IMG/VR virus record: IMGVR_UViG_3300044715_001611
Location: 121,657-185,656 of that record
Strand: one strand, 5' to 3'
Source of the DNA: a virus
Length of the DNA stretch: 64,000 nt
In this document: positions 1 to 6,580 of the stretch, piece by piece
How positions within the stretch are numbered: position 1 is the stretch's first letter
Layout: the number at the start of each line of letters is the position of its first letter
Notes under the pieces: model-generated
The model's input: the letters and a program-made list of their open reading frames with translations, nothing else
What the model was told of the DNA's origin: nothing
Database searches by the model: none
Position numbers and translations under genes: made by a program

Positions 1-38
1 ATCGTCCTCCGCCGCCTCCGCCGCAGTCGCCGGAGTAA
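1..38 (+). CDS. 3' end of an upstream gene (partial)
   Basis: The frame starting at base 3 reads a proline-rich tail (RPPPPPPQSPE) and stops at TAA 36-38, followed 24 bases later by a terminator hairpin. Proline-rich linkers are common in the virion-like proteins of this window. Only 11 residues are visible, so function is unknown and the frame choice rests on the stop/terminator arrangement. Confidence 0.35.
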   Translation, partial: RPPPPPPQSPE

Positions 39-61
39 ACCACCACCGCCCTACACCAACC

Positions 62-99
62 AAATGGCGTCCTGAGCAATCGGGACGCCATTTGCGTTT
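62..99 (+). terminator. Rho-independent terminator
   Basis: An 11-bp perfect stem (62-72 with 83-93), 10-nt loop, followed by a GCGTTTG tail. It closes the upstream proline-rich gene before the RRM gene. Confidence 0.7.
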
Positions 100-154
100 G
101 TGGGAGTGAAGCATTGCAAAAGGCAGCCCGCCACGGTAATGAGGATGGATTCAA

Positions 155-439
155 ATGCGCCCGCATAACGAATCCCGCCTCTTCGTAGGCAATTTACCCG
201 AGGACATTACAAAGGATGCCCTGCGCAGGATCTTCGAGCAATGCGGCGAGGTGCGGGATGTTTACATTCCGTACCAGCGAACCAAGGACGGGCGACTGAC
301 CTACAAATCAAAAGGATTTGCGTTCATTGAAATGGACTGCCCGGAGGATGCAAGAGTGGGAATTGAGATTTGGAATGAGAAATCGGTGTTCGATGATGGG
401 CAAAAAATAGTCGTGCGTATCGCAAACGAGCGCGCTTAG
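155..439 (+). CDS. RRM (RNP-type) RNA-binding protein
   Basis: A 94-aa single-domain RNA-recognition-motif protein, likely to bind single-stranded RNA. RNP2 is LFVGNL at residues 9-14 and RNP1 is KGFAFIEM at 53-60, with the family's aromatic residues at F10, F55 and F57. Spacing and length match a minimal RRM with no partner domain. Such stand-alone RRMs are typical of cyanobacterial and some other bacterial Rbp proteins; a phage copy is less usual. The start follows GAGGATGGATTCAA. It is the first gene after a terminator, so it probably opens a transcription unit. A role in phage mRNA handling is inference. Confidence 0.88.
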   Translation: MRPHNESRLFVGNLPEDITKDALRRIFEQCGEVRDVYIPYQRTKDGRLTYKSKGFAFIEMDCPEDARVGIEIWNEKSVFDDGQKIVVRIANERA

Positions 440-451
440 AGTGGAGCCCTC

Positions 452-979
452 ATGAGTAACATTATCGGCGCACCCAACATCCTCACCGGCGAAATCCACG
501 TCCCCACCAAGCTCATCGGAGTCATCGAACTTCCGCCCGAGCACATTGAGCGGAACGCATTTCGCTTCACCGGCGAGTACGATCCCAAATCAAAGCCATT
601 CCTGATCGATGTCTCGATTCTGGAGAGCCCCCTGACCCAGCGGTATTACCGGCGTCGGTATTTTGTGCGGGCTCCGAAGCCTGGCATTGCCGGGACCGTC
701 GCCGCCCGTTACTGGCGCGGATACGAGAAACCCAAAGGACAGCAATTCCCGGAAGTGGCAGGCCCGACGGACATCATCGCACTCGATGAACAGGACTGGT
801 TCAAATATTTGAAGGAGATGAAAAGGTGGCCTCATCATTTCGTGGGGCCGGAAAGAAATCCGGGACTCTTTACATACATCACGGACGAAGATGCTCCGAT
901 GGTGGATTTGGGAAATGCGTTCTTCACGCACCCCCGCAATTTGGAAACGCGGGATATGGCAGACAAAGTGTCCGATTAA
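452..979 (+). CDS. Hypothetical protein, 175 aa
   Basis: Good coding character and a start context (CTCATGAGT) like its neighbours, 12 bases after the RRM gene. The product is soluble, rich in aromatic residues and prolines, with a basic central stretch (RYYRRRYFVR, about 66-75). No family recognised. Confidence 0.8.
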   Translation: MSNIIGAPNILTGEIHVPTKLIGVIELPPEHIERNAFRFTGEYDPKSKPFLIDVSILESPLTQRYYRRRYFVRAPKPGIAGTVAARYWRGYEKPKGQQFPEVAGPTDIIALDEQDWFKYLKEMKRWPHHFVGPERNPGLFTYITDEDAPMVDLGNAFFTHPRNLETRDMADKVSD

Positions 980-992
980 CAATTAAAACTAA

Positions 993-1010
993 ATGAGTGT
1001 AAAACAATGA
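993..1010 (+). promoter_or_regulatory. Mini-ORF translation-coupling element
   Basis: ATGAGTGTAAAACAATGA encodes MSVKQ and its TGA overlaps the next ATG as ATGA at 1007-1010. It starts in the AAATGAGT context used by many full genes here, so ribosomes may load on it and reinitiate on the 99-aa gene. Seen in sequence; function inferred. Confidence 0.4.
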
Positions 1011-1306
1011 ACCCAATGCCAAAACAGGCGGCCGCAGGAGCCGCCACAATTCTCACCGTGGAAGTGGAGGATGCCTCAAAGCACCCAGCCATTACCACCA
1101 GCGTCACCATGCCCGTGGACTCGGCGGAGGACGTCATCACGGAGGCGCTGGCGCTTTACCGTGAAATCATGGGACGGCATTCGTGCTCTTCCGTGGCGGA
1201 CTGGAGCGCAATTCAGAGCAAGGCCAAGCAGCTCGGTAATGCCCTCAAGGTGGCCGGCGTGATGTCGGCCATTTCGCGGGCGGAGGCGGGTGAGGAGGAA
1301 GACTGA
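1007..1306 (+). CDS. Hypothetical protein, 99 aa
   Basis: Acidic, alanine-rich and probably alpha-helical; the middle (about 33-55) contains VDSAEDVITEALALYREIM, resembling a small helical domain. The start overlaps the stop of a five-codon mini-ORF, and its own stop overlaps the next ATG (TGATG). No family recognised. Confidence 0.75.
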   Translation: MNPMPKQAAAGAATILTVEVEDASKHPAITTSVTMPVDSAEDVITEALALYREIMGRHSCSSVADWSAIQSKAKQLGNALKVAGVMSAISRAEAGEEED

Positions 1307-1548
1307 TGCGCGCCTGGATCACAAAATACGCGCTCACTTCCGGAATCTGCGAGGTGGAGGCGGAGCAATGCAGAGAGTCACCGAGCATGATCTCATGGGG
1401 TGGTTGGAATGGCTACGCCCATGGTGAAGGCAGGGGCTGGCACCGAACCCGAGAAGGCGCAATGGTGCGGGCGGAGGCAATGCGGAAAAAGAAAATCGAG
1501 TCGCTCAAAAAGAGCATCAAAAAGCTGGAAGCCCTTCGGTTCCAGTAA
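1306..1548 (+). CDS. Hypothetical protein, 80 aa
   Basis: One-base overlap with the gene before. The N-terminal part is Trp/Gly-rich (SWGGWNGYAHGEGRGWHRT, about 29-47). The C-terminus is a Lys-rich helix (KKKIESLKKSIKKLEAL) with coiled-coil spacing. Function unknown. Confidence 0.75.
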   Translation: MRAWITKYALTSGICEVEAEQCRESPSMISWGGWNGYAHGEGRGWHRTREGAMVRAEAMRKKKIESLKKSIKKLEALRFQ

Positions 1549-1559
1549 CCAAAAAACAA

Positions 1560-2225
1560 ATGAGTGAACAAGAAGAAGAGCAGGTGCTCGTAATCCCCCG
1601 CCGCGCATTCGACGCCTGCGGGTCATTTCAGGGCTACAGCCCAAATGTGACGCAGTATATGGATTTGCTCAGCGGCGAGCTTTTCCAATACATGCCACGG
1701 TCGAAGGCGGAGCAGGACGAGACCGCGAAGCAGATCATCCCTTACGTGGTGTTTGCCCGGCGAAACGAAAATGCCATTGAATTGCTGACGTATCAGCGTT
1801 CCAAAAAATCAGGCGAAACGAGATTGGCGTCGAAATACTCAATCGGCATCGGAGGCCACATCAATAGCGGCGACCTGGACTACCAGACGGCGCTGATGCG
1901 CGAGATCAACGAGGAGATCAGTTTCGGTGGCGTCAGTCCATTGTCGCCCGGTGACCCAATTGGCATCCTGAATGACGACAGCAATGCCGTCGGCAGAGTG
2001 CATCTGGGGTTTGTGCATCTGGTGATGTTGAGCAGTGATGCGATGATTCACCGACACGAGGATGCGCTGGCGAATCTGCAATGGATTGCGCTGGAGGAGC
2101 TGGAGGATGCAGTCAGTTGCGAAACCATGGAGTTCGAGACATGGTCTCTGCTGTGCATGAAACCCGTGATGCGGAAGGCGCTGGAGCGGTCACTTGCCGA
2201 GGTCGTCGCCGCCGGAAAGCAGTGA
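1560..2225 (+). CDS. Nudix hydrolase family protein
   Basis: A 221-aa protein with a recognisable though non-consensus Nudix box. The segment GIGGHINSGDLDYQTALMRE is followed by INEEISF at about residues 97-123, giving the diagnostic RE-x2-EE pattern with Asp in place of the first Glu and one extra residue of spacing. The box also contains GGHI. Nudix enzymes hydrolyse nucleoside diphosphates linked to another group, using Mg2+ held by the box glutamates. The upstream IIPYVVFARR strand and the LLTYQRSKKSGE segment resemble phage-associated MutT-like phosphoesterases. The substrate cannot be deduced. The start is in the ACAAATGAGTG context. Confidence 0.82.
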   Translation: MSEQEEEQVLVIPRRAFDACGSFQGYSPNVTQYMDLLSGELFQYMPRSKAEQDETAKQIIPYVVFARRNENAIELLTYQRSKKSGETRLASKYSIGIGGHINSGDLDYQTALMREINEEISFGGVSPLSPGDPIGILNDDSNAVGRVHLGFVHLVMLSSDAMIHRHEDALANLQWIALEELEDAVSCETMEFETWSLLCMKPVMRKALERSLAEVVAAGKQ

Positions 2226-2647
2226 TGCCTGTCGCGCCGGAAGAAGGAGCGACTGGAAATCCCCTAGCGTCCAAGTTCCTCTACCGCTACGAGGCAGCGC
2301 GCGGAAGCATCACCTACGTGCAGGTGGTGCTGAGGAGATACAGGGTGAGCAAGGAGACGCCTTCTGGATATTGGATTCAGCACCCCGATGGTTACCCATG
2401 GGAGGATCGTCAAAAGTTCATCCTGAAATGCGGCGGAGGATCCAAGAAACGATTCGCGTATGAAGATCCGGATCGCGCATGGCAGTCTTGGAAATCTAGG
2501 AAGCATCACCACATCAACCACCTCACCAACCAATTGCGCCGCGCCCAGTTGCTGAATGAAATCGAGAGGCCCGAGTTCCCGAAGGATTCAGCCGAGGTGC
2601 TGGATGGGGACGATGCGGGAATACTGAAACCAAAAGAAAATGAGTAA
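2225..2647 (+). CDS. Widespread phage hypothetical, 140 aa
   Basis: Start chosen at the TGATG junction with the Nudix gene, although the frame stays open further upstream. It shows the pattern of a phage family I know only as hypothetical: YRVSKETPSGYWI, KRFAYEDPDRAWQSW, then a basic C-terminal helix (RRAQLLNEIE). Probably a small helical protein; no enzymatic motif seen. Confidence 0.78.
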   Translation: MPVAPEEGATGNPLASKFLYRYEAARGSITYVQVVLRRYRVSKETPSGYWIQHPDGYPWEDRQKFILKCGGGSKKRFAYEDPDRAWQSWKSRKHHHINHLTNQLRRAQLLNEIERPEFPKDSAEVLDGDDAGILKPKENE

Positions 2648-2669
2648 ATCAAATGAGCGAACCGAATAA
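2640..2669 (+). promoter_or_regulatory. Mini-ORF spanning a gene junction
   Basis: ATGAGTAAATCAAATGAGCG carries two copies of the AAATGAG start context. The first opens a nine-codon ORF (MSKSNERTE) that runs across the real start at 2653. Whether ribosomes use it is unknown. Confidence 0.3.
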
Positions 2670-3066
2670 ACCGGAGCCGATGACCATGGTGCCAGTATGC
2701 TGGCGGCTGGAAGTCAGCGAGCCATACCTCTGGCCGTCGAACATGTGGGTTTTTCGGCGTGATGAATGGCGCAGCCTGGTCGTGGGGTCGATGGAAGAGA
2801 AATGGGGATTTCACGAAGGACTCTGGCTAATAGGTCAGGATGCGGAGGAGGGCGTCACAGATCAGGGAACCATGGAGGTAGGATTGTTGCATCTGGATCC
2901 GGCACAGTTGATTGAGAGTATGGACTTGCCGCAGCCGCATCTGCCAAAAGAGTGGCTGCGAAAATCATTCCATGACCAGCTGGTGATTCTGCAGAAGACC
3001 ATGCGGGATATCGTCGGCGGCATTTGGGAGAGCGATATCGTCCCCTGGCTCAAAACGCTGAAGTGA
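2653..3066 (+). CDS. Hypothetical protein, 137 aa
   Basis: Trp-rich N-terminal half (CWRLEVSEPYLWPSNMWVF, about 14-32) and a helical C-terminus. It starts in the ATCAAATGAGCG context and ends one base before the next start. No recognised domain. Confidence 0.75.
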   Translation: MSEPNKPEPMTMVPVCWRLEVSEPYLWPSNMWVFRRDEWRSLVVGSMEEKWGFHEGLWLIGQDAEEGVTDQGTMEVGLLHLDPAQLIESMDLPQPHLPKEWLRKSFHDQLVILQKTMRDIVGGIWESDIVPWLKTLK

Positions 3067-3067
3067 G

Positions 3068-3430
3068 ATGACAAAGCCAATCGTATCCCTCCTGCATACG
3101 GAGGATCCGACCGCGTCGTATTTACAGGATTACGAGACCCATCAGGGCGCGTGCGGGGTGGTGCTGGCATTTGCCAGGAATTGGGCGGTGGCAATTGTGC
3201 AGAGGGACGGGCGCATCAACAGGTTCACATTCGCCAGGAATCTAGGGAGCAAGGGGGAGCCGGCAATTACGGTGTATGAGGACATCGCTCTCGTCCCGAA
3301 GCAAATCCACAGGAGAATGGTCCTGCATATGCAGGCGAAGCAGCATAAATACAAGAAACAGCTACACGCGCATGGACCCTTGGCGGTCTTCGAGGCGGTG
3401 TTGCAATATCTCAACTTAAAATCAAAATGA
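3068..3430 (+). CDS. Hypothetical protein, 120 aa
   Basis: Basic protein (RNWAVAIVQRDGRINRFTF about 37-55; many Lys/His near 80-100), compatible with nucleic-acid binding but without a family signature. It starts immediately after the preceding TGA. Confidence 0.72.
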   Translation: MTKPIVSLLHTEDPTASYLQDYETHQGACGVVLAFARNWAVAIVQRDGRINRFTFARNLGSKGEPAITVYEDIALVPKQIHRRMVLHMQAKQHKYKKQLHAHGPLAVFEAVLQYLNLKSK

Positions 3431-3492
3431 CAAAATCAACGCAGGAAATTGAAACGAACGCAGGACGGAAAGGATTTACCCATGCCGACTGA
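3427..3492 (+). CDS. Possible 21-aa leader ORF
   Basis: ATG 3427 lies in the CAAAATGA junction context and encodes MTKSTQEIETNAGRKGFTHAD, ending inside the start of the membrane gene at 3482. It may be a coupling leader rather than a functional protein. Confidence 0.35.
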   Translation: MTKSTQEIETNAGRKGFTHAD

Positions 3493-3787
3493 GCCGGAGC
3501 AAATTGTACAACTGGAAGGGGACTACAGGACTCGGATAGAGCAGATGCAATTCTGGCTATGGCTGCAGCGGATGCTGATGTGGTTGCTGGTGGCGATGCC
3601 GCCGGTCGCCTGGTGGTTCGGAATGCAGAGCGTGGGATTGCTGGTCGCGCTGTTTGTGTTTGTGCTGCTGCTGGAGCTTGGGGTATGGATTCTATACCGC
3701 AGCACAAAACAGGATGCGCATCTGTTGCATCTGCATTTGATCTGTCTGCAGAAACCCAAATACATTCCGAAAGACGAAGGACAATAG
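3482..3787 (+). CDS. Two-TM membrane protein, 101 aa
   Basis: The first in-frame ATG is used rather than an upstream TTG. After a 30-residue soluble N-terminus there are two strongly hydrophobic segments (about 27-47 WLLVAMPPVAWWF and 49-70 LLVALFVFVLLLELGVWIL), then a basic/His-rich tail. Likely an inner-membrane phage protein; it is not next to the lysis genes, so a holin call is not supported. Confidence 0.75.
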   Translation: MPTEPEQIVQLEGDYRTRIEQMQFWLWLQRMLMWLLVAMPPVAWWFGMQSVGLLVALFVFVLLLELGVWILYRSTKQDAHLLHLHLICLQKPKYIPKDEGQ

Positions 3788-3790
3788 AAC

Positions 3791-4108
3791 GTGAAAGAGA
3801 ACAAAAAACCAAAGACCCAAATCCCCCATTGCGACTTCCTGGAGGTGCTGGCGTTTGAGTTGCGAATGGTCATCCACACCGCCGGCGCGACGGGCGATGT
3901 CGATCCGGGGACGGAGAGGGATAACTGGCAGGCTGAGGTCCAGACTCGGAAGAATTGGAGACACGATGCCGCAATGCTGCTGACGCATTTGGAGAATGCA
4001 GGAATTGCGGTGAAGGTTTCCAAATCTGCGAAGCTGCAGAAGGCGCTGCAGTTCATCGTCACGCAACCCGAGAAGATTGCCTACCGTCCGCTGGATGAAA
4101 GCAACTGA
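3791..4108 (+). CDS. Hypothetical protein, 105 aa
   Basis: GTG start three bases after the previous stop. Mixed charged, mostly helical, with ELRMVIHTAGATGD in the middle. The last codons overlap the next gene in another frame. No family recognised. Confidence 0.68.
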   Translation: MKENKKPKTQIPHCDFLEVLAFELRMVIHTAGATGDVDPGTERDNWQAEVQTRKNWRHDAAMLLTHLENAGIAVKVSKSAKLQKALQFIVTQPEKIAYRPLDESN

Positions 4109-4265
4109 GAACGTGGAACGGCTAGGGAACGCCATCACGGAGGCGCTGCGTGAAATGGAAAAATGTCCGGATGACTCGGTGCAAAACATCTGGAACGAGG
4201 CTCTCGAATCCTGGGAGACAGGGCTGCGGATGAATCAGCGGCTCGAAATAGAGTCCGCCCGCTGA
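4095..4265 (+). CDS. Small acidic helical protein, 56 aa
   Basis: The ATG at 4095 is preferred to a TTG 18 bases upstream. The sequence is one amphipathic helix-rich chain (NAITEALREMEKCPDD). It overlaps the 3' end of the gene before it by 14 bases. Confidence 0.55.
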   Translation: MKATENVERLGNAITEALREMEKCPDDSVQNIWNEALESWETGLRMNQRLEIESAR

Positions 4266-4266
4266 C

Positions 4267-4494
4267 ATGAGAAAGGCGAAGTCAATTCTGCATGTGAATC
4301 AACATGCTGTGCGCGCAAACAAAAAGGACGGAGGCAACCGACCTGTGATCACCCACAAGCAGAGGCGCACGAACAATTACGGACACACCGCAGAGATCGC
4401 CGGGCCTTCCATTCTGGTCTATCGCCCGGACAAGCCATTGTCGTGTGGGGCAAGGTGCTGGATCGAAACTTATGCGGACGTGACGCTGCGGTGA
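4267..4494 (+). CDS. Hypothetical basic protein, 75 aa
   Basis: Lys/Arg/Asn-rich N-terminal half (HKQRRTNNYGHTAEI), ending in CGARCWIETYADVTLR. Last gene of this unit; about 230 non-coding bases follow. Function unknown. Confidence 0.62.
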   Translation: MRKAKSILHVNQHAVRANKKDGGNRPVITHKQRRTNNYGHTAEIAGPSILVYRPDKPLSCGARCWIETYADVTLR

Positions 4495-4538
4495 TTTGAT
4501 TTAGATTTGGGTCAATTGGGACAGGCTGGGAGCCTGTG

Positions 4539-4567
4539 AAATACGACGCACTGGCGCGTCATATAAT
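4539..4567 (+). promoter_or_regulatory. Promoter-like element with hairpin spacer
   Basis: AAATAC, 17 bases, then TATAAT at 4562-4567. The spacer holds an inverted repeat (GACGC/GCGTC). The same layout (GAAATA, 17 bases, TATAAT) occurs at 18118-18146, and a looser copy at 12797-12827. The element sits in the 227-bp gap before the 507-aa gene and probably drives it. The rest of the gap (to 4721) shows GC-rich short palindromes and no ORF I can support. Confidence 0.5.
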
Positions 4568-4721
4568 CATGCGAAGGAGTGATTCCCTCATTCCGTCGCT
4601 GGGGTCAATTCCGATCCCCATGCCGCATCCTGCGGCCCTCAATTCGCCGGGGTCCAATACCAAAGGACACCCGTTAAATTAGAGGTTCTCAATTCGGAAA
4701 TCATGCAAACCAACACACACC

Positions 4722-6245
4722 ATGAACACCATCAAACCCTACGAAATCCGCCCGCTCCTCAACCCGGTCCTCACAAACTTTGAGGCGCGGGCCGTGCAGG
4801 TGACGTCACCGCGGCTGTCACACGTGCCGTCTCGCCATCGCGGCGAGCGCCAGGGGCAGGCCCAACGCTTCACCCGCCACGAGGCGGACCGCGCAGCCAT
4901 CGGATCCCGCAATACGGATCTGGCGGCCATGGGCATCAATCCCGACGGTACGCTGAGTAGCGGCTTCAACGCCCGCATCACCACCCGTCTCAGCTCGAAG
5001 GCCACACAATCGTTCTCCGTGGTGGAGTTCGTCGGCATTGGGGTGGTGACGCCGCAGAACGGCTTCGAGAAGTTTCATCTTCTCGATGCCAACATCCCAG
5101 GACGGGAAGATGGCGTGGTCTGCTATGACCTCAATACGTTCTGGCTGAACAGGGAAATCGGGGAGCGCTTCATGGCGTTCGCCATGGTGTGGGGGCCTGC
5201 CATGGCCTTCAGCTTCACCCCCAGGACCCTGACCGACCACGGCTGGATTTGGGGCGGGCCCGGAGAGGAGCGGCAGCCGCTCATCAACTGCAGTGCCATG
5301 TGGTTCCCGCCGATCACGGCGGACAACCGCGGCGGGCATCATGGCCGGTTGGCCATGGAAGGGCTGCAGGAGCTGGGCTTGCAGTTCCGGGAGGATGGGT
5401 CAATTGAGGCCCTGCGCCAAAAGGCCATGGAGCCGGATGTGTTCGAGGCCGCCCGCCCCTTCTTCGAGGAAGATTGGAAATCCGTGCTGGCGGCCACCAA
5501 TCCCACCAAGGCGAGCAATGTGGTGCGTGAGGCGATCATCCGTCCGTTGGGATGGAGTGGGCACACTGCCGAAAGGCAGGTCTATGCGCAGACGCTGGGC
5601 CACCCCACGAAGGTGGAGTTGAACGAGGAGCAGCGCGCCGCATTCGGTGCATTCGAGCGGGTCACGACCGAAGACTTCGGTCTGAAGCCGAAAGCCACGA
5701 CGACCGTCGCGGTCGCGGTCTCGGCACCGGTGCCACCCGCCCCGCCCGCAATGGTCGCCGCAATGACACCGCCGCCACCACCGCCAGAGTTCGAAGCGAA
5801 GGCACGGGCATTCTGGTGGATCGACACTACCGGCACCAAGAGCATGGTCGCCGGTCCCATCACCGAAGGCGAGGCGCGCGTGGTGGCGCAGCGCTACCCG
5901 GCGGGCAAGTTCAACGAAGTGGATTCCACCACGGGCTGGCAGTCCGCCTTGGAATACAACCTCATGGCGCCAGCAGCTCCGATGCCGCCTGCGCCTCCGG
6001 CAGAAGCATGGCAGGCCGCCGAGGTCAAGGAGACTGCGGCCCATGTGGCGGCAGCCCCCGAGGCGGTCGCGCCGGCTGCCAAGAAGAAGACCGTGAAGAC
6101 GGTCGAGCGGCGGAAGAAGACCAAAGCCACGGTGCCGGCAGCTGAGCCGGCGGAGGAATCCGGGACTGACGAGCCGAAAGGCCTGAGCGTCCTGGACGAC
6201 CCAAAACTTCGGGCAATGCTGGAGGCAGCACTGCCGGTCGGCTAA
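4722..6245 (+). CDS. Unknown 507-aa protein, isolated transcription unit
   Basis: Has its own promoter-like element upstream and a strong terminator downstream, a layout often used for highly expressed phage genes. Residues 1-300 are a globular domain with no family I recognise. A Pro/Ala linker follows (about 330-350), then a small compact segment (FWWIDTTGTKSMVAGPITEG, about 363-382), then an Ala/Lys-rich tail (KKKTVKTVERRKKTK) and an acidic end. The basic tail could contact nucleic acid. No SD is visible; the start context is CACACCATG. Confidence 0.85.
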   Translation: MNTIKPYEIRPLLNPVLTNFEARAVQVTSPRLSHVPSRHRGERQGQAQRFTRHEADRAAIGSRNTDLAAMGINPDGTLSSGFNARITTRLSSKATQSFSVVEFVGIGVVTPQNGFEKFHLLDANIPGREDGVVCYDLNTFWLNREIGERFMAFAMVWGPAMAFSFTPRTLTDHGWIWGGPGEERQPLINCSAMWFPPITADNRGGHHGRLAMEGLQELGLQFREDGSIEALRQKAMEPDVFEAARPFFEEDWKSVLAATNPTKASNVVREAIIRPLGWSGHTAERQVYAQTLGHPTKVELNEEQRAAFGAFERVTTEDFGLKPKATTTVAVAVSAPVPPAPPAMVAAMTPPPPPPEFEAKARAFWWIDTTGTKSMVAGPITEGEARVVAQRYPAGKFNEVDSTTGWQSALEYNLMAPAAPMPPAPPAEAWQAAEVKETAAHVAAAPEAVAPAAKKKTVKTVERRKKTKATVPAAEPAEESGTDEPKGLSVLDDPKLRAMLEAALPVG

Positions 6246-6256
6246 ACAGAAAACAG

Positions 6257-6297
6257 GTTTGCGCCGCCCTCCCGAGTCAAATCGGGAGGGCGGTTGC
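6257..6297 (+). terminator. Rho-independent terminator, copy 1
   Basis: A 12-bp perfect GC-rich stem (6264-6275 with 6282-6293) with loop GTCAAA and a weak T tail. The 41-bp sequence 6257-6297 is repeated exactly at 6481-6521. Confidence 0.85.
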
Positions 6298-6322
6298 TGC
6301 CTTCAAATCAAAAATATAATTA

Positions 6323-6478
6323 ATGATTATTTGGGTTAAAGCAAACAGAGGTGATGCCTGGACGGAATATGCCGAGGGTGTCATGTCGGCCAGGGCGGCA
6401 TTTCGAATTGCCAAGCAAATCAGATCATCGGTCTGGTTGGTAAAGGTTCTGCCGCTGTACGAAATACCCCAAGAATGA
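6323..6478 (+). CDS. Small protein (51 aa) between duplicated terminators
   Basis: ATG 6323 to TGA 6476-6478 gives MIIWVKANRGDAWTEYAEGV and on to LYEIPQE. A TATAAT at 6315-6320 lies just upstream. The gene is bracketed by two identical 41-bp terminators, so it forms a self-contained cassette. The pattern MSARAAFRIAKQI resembles small domains that act on internal repeats; function unknown. Confidence 0.6.
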   Translation: MIIWVKANRGDAWTEYAEGVMSARAAFRIAKQIRSSVWLVKVLPLYEIPQE

Positions 6479-6480
6479 GC

Positions 6481-6521
6481 GTTTGCGCCGCCCTCCCGAG
6501 TCAAATCGGGAGGGCGGTTGC
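6481..6521 (+). terminator. Rho-independent terminator, copy 2
   Basis: Exact repeat of 6257-6297: stem 6488-6499 with 6506-6517, loop GTCAAA. It terminates the 51-aa gene. Confidence 0.85.
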
Positions 6522-6580
6522 GCCTGCTTCTGCTTTCGATCCGACTTTCAATCTCAAATTCCCTGTGCAATACTTCCCCA

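Noticed and set aside
3482-3787. Holin
   Set aside because: Two TM segments only; far from the lysis cassette, which has its own better-placed candidate at 62002.
4495-4721. tRNA or structured RNA gene in the gap
   Set aside because: Short palindromes exist, but no cloverleaf, T-arm or other known RNA signature could be found.
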